The notes under the pieces were generated by a model, which saw only the letters and a program-made list of their open reading frames with translations, had not been told where the DNA came from and searched no databases. A stretch of DNA of 64,000 nt from Humulus lupulus (Eukaryota; Streptophyta; Magnoliopsida; Rosales; Cannabaceae): contig NC_084802.1 in assembly GCF_963169125.1 (NCBI RefSeq), positions 26,045,107 through 26,109,106 on the forward strand. The letters are read 5' to 3'. This document shows positions 35,302 through 47,391 of this stretch, piece after piece. Positions within the stretch are counted from its first letter, which is position 1, and each line of letters begins with the position of its first letter. A program made the translations under genes and the position numbers.

Positions 35302-38300
35302 TCTTGGCTGCCAAAAACTAGGGAGAAGAGAGAGAGAGAGGGACTTATGCTTGTTTAATTCTATTCTATTGATTCTAGTATTTTTTACCATAGTTTTGTT
35401 GTGTTGTTGTTGAATCTCTCCTCCTCCTCATGTTGGTTTTCGAAAATCTTAGGCTTGAACAAAGGGGTGATATAGTTTGAGTTTTGGTCACTATTGGGTG
35501 TTCTTGATTTTACAATCAAGAGAGGTAATGGATCTCTAACCCTAATGTTTTTGTTATGTTTCTTGGGTTCATGGATTGATGGTTATTTTTTTTATGTTGA
35601 TGCATGAGGGAATTAACCTAGGCATGGGCATGGGTATTCATGTTGTTTTGGTTTGATTCTTATGGTTGTAATTCTTATATGTATATTCATAGTATGTGCA
35701 TGGAGTTGATTATTGATATGTGGTGTTGATGATATGATGTTTAAGATTTCTATGATTTGATGATGGGTATGTTTTGGCTTAAAGACTCTATGTGAAAATA
35801 TGCAAAGGTTTTAAAATTGTGATCTATACAAATGTTGATGAATATATTTTTTTAAATAACATGAAAGGATTTGAGTATTTTGGGCTAAGGGGATTTCAGC
35901 CTAAGGGTGATATTCAAAGTATGATGGATATTTTTTTTATGTTTTATGTCAATTTAAATCTTAGAAACATGATAGGTTGTTTTAAGATTTTAAATGGATA
36001 TATGTTGGTTTTGTTTCTTTTGGAATACTTGCATGATAGTAATATGTCAAGAGTATATTTAAGACAAGATCAAAGATGATTATTTGTTTATGACTTGTGA
36101 GTATGTTTCAAGGTGGTTGATGAATTATTGTATGCTAATGGTAACATTAAAATCATTAAAAAGGGTGTAGAAACATGCTAGGGTTTGAGTTGGAACATTG
36201 TTATTAAATATGTATGAATTTTTGTGGTGTATGATGAAAAGAATGAATTTCATGATTTATTGTACTTGCTGATTTTGTGTAAAAAGGATGTTGTATGTGA
36301 TGAAAATAATGTTTTGAGTGCTTAATTAAATTTTGCAAGTGCCATGATGTATTAAGAAATTAAATGGAAAATTTTAAGATGCCTTGAAATGATATTTTGT
36401 GCAAATAATTACATACAGTTTTTTATATATTTTGATGAAAATATGAGTTTTTAAAATAAAAATGGTGATTTTTAGGATATATTTAGTTGCTGGAATTTTA
36501 ATAAAAGTGTGAAGTTATATTTTTAATAAAAGGAATTTGATGTGTATGTTGAAATAAATTAAAATCCTAAACTATGGAAATAATAAAAGTGGTATTTTTA
36601 ATATAACTATGAGTGTTCACTATAATAGTTATGATTTTTCTTTGTTTTAATTAAGAAAAATGGTGAATTTAATTTACTTGTGAATTTTTAAGTGGATCAT
36701 ATAGTGGCTGAATGTTTATTAAAATATTTTAAAAATATTTATTAAATTATCACTTATGAACTAATTCTATTTTACAATTAAGTCTTAAAAATAATACTAG
36801 GGGTGAGCATCTAAACCGGCAAACCGCGGCGACCGACCGCACCGCACCACGCTACACCGCAAACCGCGGTGTCAAAAGTGGAATGGTTCGGTATGGTTTG
36901 TTTCTTAGCTAAACCACGCGGTGCGGTGCGCAGTTTGGCTGTGTGAAATTTTGGTTTGCACCACACCACACCGTATACTTACAAATATGTTAAAAAAAAA
37001 TATTAACTTTACATATATACTATTTTTTAGTAACTCAATCTAAAACTAGGAGCTCACTTAAATTAGGAGCGCACTTAAATTAGGGTATAACTTTATTCTC
37101 TAACACATCATACACGACAACAACTCCTTCCTCTCTCATCTCATTTGCGCCTCCTCCCTATCACCTCTCTATCTCACACATATTTTTTAACACACACCGT
37201 GGAAAACCACCCAAACCACACCGCAAAAAACAGTTTGGTTTGGTCGGTTTGGTGCAACGAAACCACACCGCACGGTGTGTTCTAGCTACTACACCGCACT
37301 TGTCGCGTGGTGTATTAAAAAGTGTTCAAACCGCCCAGATCACACCGTGCACACCCCTAAATAATACAAGTGAAAATGTATTTTCCCACATCTAAAAATT
37401 GTACTTTTTCTCACATTAAGATTGTAAATTTGTTAATTGGATTATAATGTTATTTTAAGAAAACATGTTAAATTATAAATATTTTTACACTTTTTCTTTT
37501 AGTCCTTATAATTTCATGGAATTTAAAAGTAACTAATGGAATTATTATATATATTTTTTTAATGGTTAAATAAATTATTTTATGAAATAAAATAATGTCT
37601 TAAGAGGTTTAATCAACTTAATGATTTTAAGAAGATAAATAATGGTGATCAAAGTATGTTACTATTTTATTATTTTCAAAACGATAGAAATATGCGCGTA
37701 GGAATTATCATTTTTAACGCCGTTTTTTAACAACATTCTCACGTATGCATGTCGCATGCAATTTAACTTTTACGTTAAAAAATATGCCTATTATGCAACC
37801 ATGTGATTTTTATAGGAAGACCATGCATGTAATATAGGTATAAATTGCATTATTCTTTTGATGACTTTATGTGTAATTATGCCTAGTTTGGATGTTGTGA
37901 GTAGTTTTCACCATGTGTGCATGGCCCATGCACACATGGGCTATATGAGTGGGCAAAATAGAGTTTTATGTGAAGCTAAAAGATATTATTTGGTTATGGT
38001 ATAGGCTCGTTGTGAAGTTGTCATTTTGCTTTGCTTGGACCTGAGGTAAGGAAGTTAGATAGAATTTTTGTTTATTTATGCTGTGAATGGTAAGATCGTT
38101 TGTATGAATGAGAATGTTATGATTGATGATACTTTTGCGCTATGAATTATGAAATGCTTTATTGCGATGATGTGACTGGATTGTATGTCATTTTGAATGT
38201 TTTATGCTATGAATGGATGTTAGCGTGATGAACACGACACATCAAAAAAGGGTTTCTAAGGTTATGAAGACGTAACCCGAGTTACTAAGGATATGAAGAC

Positions 38301-38961
38301 GTAGCTCAAAGGGATGACGCGCCGAGGTTATTCAATGACCAGAGATCCTGTTTACCTCAAGAGGTGACATAGACAAGTTAGCAGGCCATGTTCACAAGGA
38401 TATTGATGTTTATGTTATGATGATGATGATGATGATGATGATGACTTTGTACATTATGCCAATGTTGTGATGGTTATGTTTATGTTTACGTTTACGATAA
38501 TGATGCGATGGTGTATGACGATGTATGAATGTCAATATGTTTTGTGAGTTTTACTTATGTGTTATTTGTACTTCCTTACTGGGCTTTTAGCTCACCCCCT
38601 TACTTTCCCTTCCGGGTAGCAAATTGGTTTCTCTATGGCACGCGTGGTGATGTGGGGAGTTCTATCATCATGGTGTGTATAGCATGGGGGCATCCTATGG
38701 ACAAGAAACGATTAGTTTAAAATGCCATTTTTCTAAAATAATGTTATGTTTATTTTAACATTCTAAACTTATCAGTGGGACTTGAACTTTGGTTATTTTT
38801 AAGAACTTTGCATGAAAACTATCATTTTTCTTTTTAAACTATGGGGCCCAACTTGCATGTTTTAGTAAGGCCCCACTAGGATTTTATAATAAGCGGCTTT
38901 TCTCCTATAAATTCATGAGTATGCGAATGATTTATAAAGAACTAGATTAGGGCGTTTTACA
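35302..38961 (+). mobile_element. Long gypsy-type LTR, 5'-truncated, with a MITE inside
   Basis: The segment ends GGGCGTTTTACA (38961), a common gypsy LTR terminus. It has the LTR-type passage 'tactgggcttttagctcac' near 38578. Its start is not visible; GA-rich leader-like sequence begins right at 35302, so a piece is missing. It is AT-rich with no convincing gene; the frame at 35792-36079 is chance. A (TGA)n microsatellite lies at about 38414-38443. Confidence 0.6.
36798..37359. mobile_element. hAT-type MITE with perfect 8-bp target duplication
   Basis: The ends are TAGGGGTGAGCA and TGCACACCCCTA, inverted with one mismatch, flanked by AATAATAC at 36790-36797 and 37360-37367. The 562-bp interior is non-coding and unusually rich in 'aaccgc' and 'caccgc' motifs near both ends. 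Terminal TAGGG and an 8-bp duplication place it in hAT. Confidence 0.93.
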
Positions 38962-38989
38962 GGGAATCCTCGAAAGGTCTCTATAATCG

Positions 38990-40326
38990 TTTGTGCCATA
39001 TTGCACTGCTTCCCCATCTCAAACCTCATTTAGAGTATACATGGTTTGGTATTTACCTAGTAAACTATCAAATCTACAAACCCTAAGGTCTACCCATGAC
39101 CATACTAGGAAATTATTCATGGGGTCCTCAAAGAGGATCATCACGTCAAGCTTGTGTTTAAGTAATGAAGGAGACCACATGGATGATTTGAACATGACTT
39201 TACCTCCGGACGAGCTCGCAGAGGCCTCATCCTGTGCCTCATTTCCCGAGCATGAAGGTTCAAAGGGGCAAGGTCGATGGGCCCGAGAGCTTTGACCCCC
39301 ACAGTTGCCTCTCATAGGGAGCTTGGCAGTGGGCACGGGTACGTCCTCCCATCGCACATATTTGCGGTTGCTGGAGTCATCGGTGGTCTCGCCTTCTCCT
39401 ATAAGATTGCACAGTCGGAGCTTGTCCTCGTGGAGGAGATAGGAGAGGGATCGTCAGCCATATGGAAGCTTGAGGATGGTTTCCCTACGCTCCCTCATGG
39501 CATCTGTAGGCTGAGGACGGTGATTGGTGTCTATATAAAAGATTTAAGTCAACAAGGCTCACAAATTAAAAGAGAATTTAGCTAAAGAATATGAGGGACT
39601 TACGAATTCTCCGAAAGGAGTAGAATCGAGAATGAGCTAGACCGTTTGTTCAGAAGAAGATGGTTTTAAAGTTCGGGGGTGGTTTGGAATGTCCTCGAAC
39701 AGGCGCTTCTCTTTTGTGAAGTTGGATAGATAGTAGAACCCATCTCTGCCATGGGCTCAGGAATGGTTGCTTTTAAGGCAAAAGAGATACAAGATCTCTT
39801 GTGTTGAGGGCTCCTCCCACTTCATATTCTTATATAACGACTTCAGCTCAGACAGAACCCTATACGAGTTCGTCTGAAGTTGGAATGGAGTGATATCGGC
39901 ATAGTCGAGAAAGCCTCGAAAATAATCCTATAGGGGTAGTAAGGCCCCAGCTTGTAAGTGCTCACGGCTCCAGGTCGCGAGCTTAACCTTCCAATCTGGG
40001 TTATCTTCCCCGGGTGCAGAGTAGCTCCTCTCGTCGAAGCTGGCAGGACGACATACCAACTTTCTGGAGAGTCTCAACCCATGGAAAAAGAGGAGCTCAG
40101 AAATTTGTCGAGTTGAGGTGATGGAGCTTTCGTAATGTTCGGCCTCGAAGAAATAACTATCCGAGACTGGGATGGAAAGTGTTTTGGGAGCTTTAGGTGG
40201 TTGGTTAGAAGGATCCTCCATTAAGCTGAATATGAGCTCACCAGGCAAAAAGGCTACGGTATCCTTGAGTTTGGGGTCTAGTGGGATAGGCTTGATCTCG
40301 GGATCTGGGTCAGGATAAGCTGCCAC
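38990..40326 (-). pseudogene. Antisense accessory gene of the second Tat relic, decayed
   Basis: Opens at ATG 40326 (MAAYPDPDPEIKPIP). It carries the same domain as 30703-33324: WSREHLQAGALLPL near 39940, then, after a stop at 39926-39928, FRGFLDY and PFQLQTNSYRVL. Another stop occurs near 39758. Downstream frames near 39019-39357 look like eroded later exons (acidic, Ser-rich). The start codon region and the domain are recognisable in both Tat copies, so this is an inherited part of the family. Confidence 0.7.
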
Positions 40327-41265
40327 TCGAAGTCTCTTTCTTTTTCTCTCTACGACCTCGTCAATCTGACGTCGAAAGTGGTCTCCTATCTCTTCTTGCT
40401 CACACTATTCTTTGTGCTCGTGGATCAGTCGTTGGTTTCAGGTGAAAGGCGATTCAGGACGGGGAGTTAGTGGGTGGTAAGGGATTGCAAACTTGGGCCC
40501 GCACTAATTCTCAGAGTACTGTGACATCAAACAAGGAATAAAAAGGTGAGGGCCCATTATATGGAAAATAATAAGGGATTAAAATTTTGATAACTCGAGC
40601 TCGAAAGCTCGAGATAACGAGATTGCCTCAATCGAGACTAAAGGCTCGGAAAGGCAAGATTAACTCAGTTGACTGTCCCGAACTATTGTAAAGCTCGGGC
40701 ATCGTGAGTGCACCCACACGAGAGTGGGTCAATTAATACCAATTTAAAATAATCCCAGATTTCCAAGGAAAAAGTTGGCCGTTACCCAAAAAGGCGATGT
40801 TTTTGGGATTCGTGTGTTTAAACCCTAAACCAAAACCCTATTTCTTAAGCTACACGCAACCCCCCTTACCAGAAAAGATCAATTTTTACACATTTCTACC
40901 ATAAATATTTTAGTCTAAACCTTGATTTTAAACATGCCAAAATTACTCAAATCAGAAAACTTGCTTAGTGCAAGAATAAGTCCTTAGAAATCTAATAAAA
41001 ACCAGAAATGGCATCTTTGCGGACAGAAGAAACATGTAAAAAAAATACCAAAGAGAGATCAGAGCACTTACACAAATTGGTTCGTGGAAATGAAGAAATC
41101 GTCGACTGGAGGATGGGAAGCAGGAATGATCCCACGGAGCTAAAGGTATTGGAGTTGCTTTGTTTCTTCGGTTTAGAGAACATGCAAAGAAAAGAGCTCT
41201 GGTTCATATTTCTTTTTCTAAAAGTTGAAATGCAAAAGTGGATATTGTGGGGAAGAATAAAAGGT

Positions 41266-41273
41266 ATATATAG
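41266..41273 (-). promoter_or_regulatory. Possible TATA box of the second antisense gene
   Basis: The minus strand reads CCTATATATACC, upstream of the ATG at 40326 and between it and the 3' LTR. The spacing (about 940 bases) requires a leader or intron. Confidence 0.35.
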
Positions 41274-41543
41274 GAGAACAAAATTGTAAGCGGCGAACGA
41301 ACTTGAGCCCTTGATCTAAGCTAAAAGGTTATCCAAGGGATCATGTTTGATTCCAAATATATGGCGGCAAAAAGAATTAAAAGGGATGTGCACAGAAAAA
41401 GAGAGTACTCGAGTACTCTGGGTATTCAATCCCCAAGTGACGTGTGTCTGCACTAGAGGGTGGTAGGTGACACGATTCCCGAAAGTGAAGTTTAAAAGTT
41501 TCATTCTCATAGGATTCGAACCAACACTTTTGAGGGGGCAAAA

Positions 41544-42320
41544 TGTTACACCCAAATTTTGTAAAACGTAAGCTCGTAAATGTAGGCTCAAAATGCAGGC
41601 TCGTAAAGCATAAGCTCGAAAATAATAAATTAGGGCTCAACACTTGTATAAATTTGCATGATTCTTGATTTGTTCTCGCTAGCGATTGAGCACCAGTTTA
41701 GAAGGTTCGAGCTTAAGCATCAAGCTCGAAAGGATGAACCTTCTCCGATGCATATGGGTGTAATTCGAGCCTTTGTTGCAAGCTCGAAGATGTTGGTCTC
41801 CGAAGGTTGAGCTCGGTTGAATCATTGGCTAAGGAGGAGGCTAACCAGAATAATGAGCTCGAAGTGTTAGTCGATCTCAGAATAGCATAAACCTTGCCTT
41901 CAAGATCAGCAGTGCGTTTTACATGCGACAACTATTAGGAAATCCCTATTCCTTAGGGATTTGTTATTATCTGATATTAAATCCCAATTATCATGGGATA
42001 TTATGTAATTATTGCATTTAATTACACTTATTTCAAATTTGAATTGTAACTTCCCGAAATAAGGGGAAGATATTTTCTTAACTAGTCTACAAATAGACTG
42101 GAGAATTTCGTTTGTAGACATGCACAATTTGGTACTGAGAACACTGCTAAATTTCTTTGTAAAAGTTTTGAGAGAATACCACAAATCAATAATATTGACT
42201 CTTGGACTAAGCAGATTTTAACTGCTGAAGCACGTAAAAATCCCATTGTTCTTCCTTATTTTCTCAATTCATTGTTTAGTGCTCTTCAAATTTAAGTTGA
42301 CGAAAAACGGCGTCAACAAT
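41544..42320 (+). repeat. 3' LTR of the second Tat relic
   Basis: Begins TGTTACACCC directly after a polypurine tract and ends GGCGTCAACA, like the first Tat LTR (GCGTCAACA). The body is diverged from the first element's LTR, so it belongs to a related but different Tat family. Confidence 0.8.
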
Positions 42321-44021
42321 CAGGCTAAGAACAATTATTTTTGGGACTCAATGATATATATGTCTGTGGACGTAGTTTAACAGATATGGAACCTATACAT
42401 TCTTATAGATTGAATAATGGTTCCCTATTGGGTTGACTTTTGGAACTTAAAAGGTTATGAGCGCTCACGTCACAAACTTGTTGTGACACAACCTTCACTA
42501 GTAAAGTCAATGGTACTCTAGGAACAAGATATAGCTAAAAGGGTAAAACGGTAATTTTATTTCCTTTTAATTATGAGCCATTAATAGAGGATTAACGTTG
42601 TATGTAATGATTATATCAATGGACACTTTATTCTTTAATAAAGTACTCAGTAAATATATGTCTGTAATTATCGAGAGTTCAATATCATATTTATAGTGGA
42701 ATAATCATGAAATTAACAAATATGATTATTTAATCAAAGAGCTTTGATTAATAATGTAATATTTATTGGAGCTTGATATTATAGGTCCATAGGCCCCCAG
42801 GGTGGCTCTATCAACATCATATCAAGATAACAGTTGATACAAGGGTATAACTGTAATTGGGGAATTTTAGAAGAATTTTATTCTTCGGATCAAGTATACA
42901 ATCATATGATAATTGAGGTTAAATAATTAATTTAGAATTAATTATTAAGTTTCAAAAATATATTTATTAATTTAAATATATAAATTTTTGAATTTTATAT
43001 ATATATAAATAAATTAATTAAATTTTGAAATTAATTATTTTATTTGAGTGGGAGAAAATAAAATTGGTAAGTCAAAAATAGTTTTTTGATTTATTGAAGA
43101 TGGTGATAATGATGATCATCAATTTGAATTTTGAATTATATGGTTGTCATCTTTTCCTTAAAAAGATACACACCTTATTTTATGGGCGATTGATTTTAAT
43201 TAAATACTTAAATAAAAGAAAAATACAATATCTTTGAAAAGGATATTGCAGTCCACGCATGACATAGTCCAAGGACTATGTCATGCGTGTATGACTACAT
43301 TGATATTGTATCAGTGTTTTTTTAATTTTATTTATTTAATTATTTAATAATTTAAAAATAGTTTTTTCAAATTTGGTAAGTTAGATATTTACCTAAATCA
43401 AATCCTATCATCATTATGATATTATTATTCTATTACTATTATTATTAGGAATAATAAGGTAATATAAATCTCTATATATATGATATAGAAGAAGAACAAG
43501 AATATACACAATAATACAACACAATACACAATTCAGAATAGTTCTCATAGTTTTTGTCAGACAAATAAACTATTTCTTCTTCTTCTTTATTCTAGTCATT
43601 CTCAGACCATAATCCAAGTTCTCATGTGTTGAGAAATACTTGTGATTCCTAAAATACAAACTCATGTTCTTTATGTGCCCACACACATCTTGAGGTGTAG
43701 AGAACACTCCGGAAGATCGTGGCTTGAGTGCTTAAAGCTTTGGATAGGAAGATCGAAAAATATACATAAAGACTCAATGACACTTGATAGGCTTCAAGAG
43801 GTAATTGTTTATGTTCTTAAATTTATTGTGTTTATATGTTATATATAAATATATTGTATATTTATATATTTGTTGCATGATTAATAATATTGTATGTTAA
43901 TGTTTCTTGATTGTTTTCTTGGTCATATAAACTGTTTATATGATTAATGAAAAAATTTATTGTTGTGTACAATGGGCCCACCACGCCAATTTCGCTGCGT
44001 GCTCTGAATGTTTTTCCAACA
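42321..44021 (+). mobile_element. Copia-type LTR fragment, plus orientation
   Basis: Similar in order and motifs to the minus strand of the solo LTR at 24655-26490: 'gggtaaaacggtaatttt' near 42540, 'atagaggatt' near 42585, 'tattggagcttgatatt' near 42768, then GGTCCAT. It ends CCAACA at 44021, next to gypsy RT sequence. The 5' end is missing and abuts the Tat 3' LTR. It is AT-rich and without genes; the frame 43642-43848 is chance. Confidence 0.6.
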
Positions 44022-44022
44022 A

Positions 44023-47000
44023 GATGGTATTCTCAAAGATAAATCTTTGATCTGATTATCACCAGCTAAGGATCAAGGAGAGAGATATACCGAAGACTGC
44101 CTTTCATACAAAGTATGAGCATTATGAGTTCTTAGTCATGTCCTTTTAGTTGACTAATGCCCCAACTGCTTTTATGGATCTGATGAAATGGGTGTTCAAA
44201 GACTATCTAGGTTGGTTTGTGATCATCTTCATCGACGATATTCTGGTTTATTCTCAGTCAGAGTCAGAACATGAGCAGCATCTCAGGTTGGTTCTATAGA
44301 GGCTGAGGGAACATAGATTGTTTGCAAAGTTCAAGAAATGTGAGTTCTGGTTACCTCATGTTACTTTCCTTGGTCACATTGCCAGTAGGGATGGGATCAA
44401 GGTGGACCCAGCCAAGATCGAGGCAGTCAAAGATTGGCCAAGGCCAAGGAATGCCTCAGAGATTAGGAGCTTCCTTGGATTGGCAAGTTACTACAAGCAT
44501 TTTATGGAAGGGTTCTCAAGGATTGTTACTTCATTGACAGAACTGACACACAAGAATCAAAAGTTTGCACGGTCAGATAAGTGTGAGAACAGCTTCCAGG
44601 AACTGAAGTAGTGATTGATTACAACTCCAGTTCTAAGTCTTCCAACAGATCAAGAAAAGTTTATGGTGTATTGTGATGCCTCACATCAAGGTTTGGGTTG
44701 TGTTCTTATGCAATCGGGGAAGGTGATTGTCTATGTGTCACGTCAGTTGAAAGAGTATGAACAGAGAAACCCCACCCATGATCTAGAGTTGGCAGCAGTG
44801 GTATTTGCATTAAAGGTCTGGAGGCATTACCTTTATGGGGAGAAGTGTGAGATATACACTGACCACAAGAGCCTGAAGTATTTCTTCCCACAGAAAGACC
44901 TGAACATGAGACAGAGGCGTTGGCTGGAATTGGTGAAGGATTATGATTGTGAAATCCTATATCACCCAGGGAAGGCCAACGTGGTGGCAAATGTCATAAG
45001 CCGGAAAGGTCCAGGGCAGTTATACAGTGCGAGACAGATATCCAGGGAGTTGGTAGATGATATGACCAGAGCTGGAATAGAGTTGCTGGTGGGCCAGTTG
45101 GCCAATATCACGCTACAGTGTATGTTGTTAGAAAAGATAAAGGAGAGTCAGTTGGGGGATCCACAACTGACAAAGATCAGAGGGGACGCCTTAGCTGGAG
45201 TGTCTAGGGATTATACAGTGTCAGATATGGGCTTGCTGAGGTACAAGGGTCACATCTGTGTTCCGATGGACACTGCTATCAGACGGGAGATTCTTGATTA
45301 ATTCCATACTACACATTACTCTTTGCATCTAGGCACCATGAAGAAGTATCAATTATGAGATCGCTATATTGGTGGCCTAGGGTGAATAGAGCTATAAATG
45401 TGGGCCGGCCGGCCCGGCCCGGCCCACATTTTTCGTGCCTCCGGTAAATTCGAGCCGGGCCCGGCCCGGCCCATATTCAATTCGTGCCGGCCCATTTTTG
45501 AAAGAGTAGGCCCAGCACGGCCCATGTCGTGCCGTGCTCGTGCCGTGTCGGGCCGACCCATTTTCCTTATTCGGGCCCACTTTTAGGCCCACTTTTTTTT
45601 TGCTAAAAAATGTGAGGATGGAGAATTGAACCCTCCACCTCCTCTTTAACCATCAATGGACTTACCACCAAACCAAATACATTTCTTTTGTTTAAATTAT
45701 AATTTTAGATATTTTTATATACTTTTTAACAATATTTTACACAAAATTATATCAAAGATAATTATTAGAATTTTAATACTTACTAATAAATGCTAAAAAT
45801 TTAACTAACAAATCTTAAAATAAATTAATATAATTATAAAAATATAAACATTGAAAAAAATAAGACATATATTATCATTTTAATTTATTAATTATTGACA
45901 AATAAAAATTTATTATGATTATTATTGTCAAAATATCTGGTTTTTTATCGTGTCGTGCTTTTGGGCTAGTTTGTTCGTGCTTTCGTGTCGTGCCTTCGGG
46001 CTTGTTGTGTCGTGTCGTGCTAAGCCCGTGTCGTGTCATGCCGTGCCTGGCCCAAGCTCATATTTTTTCGTGCCGTGCCTGGCCCAAGCCCATATTTTTT
46101 CGTGTCGTGTCGTGCTCGTGCCTCCCAGGCTCGTGCCGGTTTCGTGCCATGCTCAAAAGCCCGGCCCGTATTTACAGCTCTAAGGGTGAAGAGGGATGTA
46201 ATAGAATATGTGGCTAAGTGCTTGACATGTCAACAGGTCAAGGCTGAGCATCGGAGACCAGCAGAGCTATTACAACCTCTGGACATCCCATAGTGGAAAT
46301 GGGAGGACATCACGATGGATTTCATGGTGTGGTTACCCAGGATCGTGGATCAACATGATTTGGTGTGGGTTATCGTGGATCAATACACCAAATCATCTCA
46401 CTTCTTACCAGTAAGAACGACTTATACAGTTGACCAGTACGCAGATCTCTATGTGAGAGAGATAGTGCGCCTTCATAGGACTCCGAGGTTGATCGTATCA
46501 GATCGGGACCCCACATTTACTTCCAAGTTTTAGGAAAGTTTGCAGAAGGCTATGGGTACACAGTTGAAGTTTAGTATTATCTATCATCCTCAGACAGATG
46601 GACAATCTGAGAGGACGATACAGATATTAGAGGACATGCTGCGAGCATGTGTGCTGGACTTGATGGGTCCTGGAGTAAGTATTTGCCTTTGATAGATTTT
46701 TCCTACAATAACAACTATCATTCGACCATTGGGGTGGCTCCTTATGAGATGTTGTACGGTAGGAAATGCATATCTCTCATTAATTTGGATGAAACAAGAG
46801 AAAGGAAATACCTGGGTCCTTAGGCAGTTCAGAGGACCAATGAGGCTATTAAGAAGATCAGAGCTTGGATGCTTGCTTCTCAAAGCAGGCAGAAAAGTTA
46901 TGCTGATCCCAAACATAGGAACGTGGAGTTCCAAGTGGGAGACTATGTCTTCCTTAGAGTCTCACCATGGAAAGGGGTGAGGAGATTTGAGAAGAATGGC

Positions 47001-47354
47001 AAGCTGAGCCCTAGATTTGTAGGACCATTTGAGATCTTGGAAAGGATTGGTCAGGTGGCCTATAGGTTAGCCTTACCTCCGGCACTGTCGGCCGTACACA
47101 ATGTATTTCATATTTCGGTCCTTCGAAAATATGTATCAGACGTGACTCATGTATTGAGTTACGAGGATTTGGAGCTTCAGGCGAATCTCTCCTATGAGGA
47201 ACAGCCAGTCCAGATACTAGACAGGAAGGACAAGGTCCTGAGGAACAAGACTATTCATTTAGTTAAGGTATTATGGAGGAACAGCAAGGTCGAGGAAGTG
47301 ACCTAAGAGCTGGAGTCAAATATGCGGAATCAGTATCCCGAGTTGTTCAGGTAA
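44023..47354 (+). pseudogene. Decayed Tekay/Del-like gypsy pol: RT, RNase H, integrase, chromodomain-like end
   Basis: Coding similarity starts inside the RT (VFSKI, then [18 protein letters not shown] near 44066) and continues with a YIDD-type box ([10 protein letters not shown] near 44230) and [11 protein letters not shown]. RNase H has [15 protein letters not shown] near 44665 and [11 protein letters not shown] near 44855. The integrase zinc finger is split by a MITE at 45387-46182; CLTCQQVKAEHRRP follows near 46221, and the core has IVDQYTKSSHFLPV and IVSDRDPTF near 46495. GPFEILERIGQVAYRL near 47020 is the GPY/F module. Stops (for example 44609-44611, 45299-45301, near 46291, 46531-46533, near 47304) and frameshifts are frequent. 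It is older than the Tat and minus-strand chromovirus elements. Confidence 0.9.
45387..46182. mobile_element. hAT-type MITE in the gypsy integrase, 8-bp target duplication
   Basis: The ends TAGAGCTATAAATGTGGGCC and its inverted partner GGCCCGTATTTACAGCTCTA (3 mismatches in about 22 bp) are flanked by AGGGTGAA at 45379-45386 and 46183-46190. The 796-bp interior has GGCCCGGCCC/GTGCCGTG-rich arms and an AT-rich centre with no transposase. Frames such as 45364-45561 and 45915-46217 are low-complexity artefacts. Removing it rejoins integrase sequence. Confidence 0.94.
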
Positions 47355-47391
47355 AATTTCAAGGATGAAATTCCTATAAGGGGGGGATAGT

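Larger units (their letters stand above)
38962..42320 (+). mobile_element. 3' relic of a second Tat element
   Basis: This region holds an antisense gene relic like that of the first Tat element, then a polypurine tract (TGAGGGGGCAAAA, 41531-41543) and a 777-bp 3' LTR (41544-42320). Gag, pol and the 5' LTR are missing. The left border coincides with the LTR terminus at 38961. The stretch 40330-41530 shows no gene. Confidence 0.75.

Noticed and set aside
38414..38443. Possible short repeat array
   Set aside because: Simple (TGA)n microsatellite. No CRISPR-like array with regular spacers was seen anywhere in the window.
45615..45670. tRNA-like B-box motif 'gaattgaaccctcc' (and 'gggtttgaatcc' near 52189)
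   Set aside because: No cloverleaf or A box could be assembled; the motifs lie in MITE-like DNA.
45364..46293. Several frames with GPARPAHI or SCRAWPKP-like repeats
   Set aside because: They lie within a MITE made of short GC words and are open on both strands.
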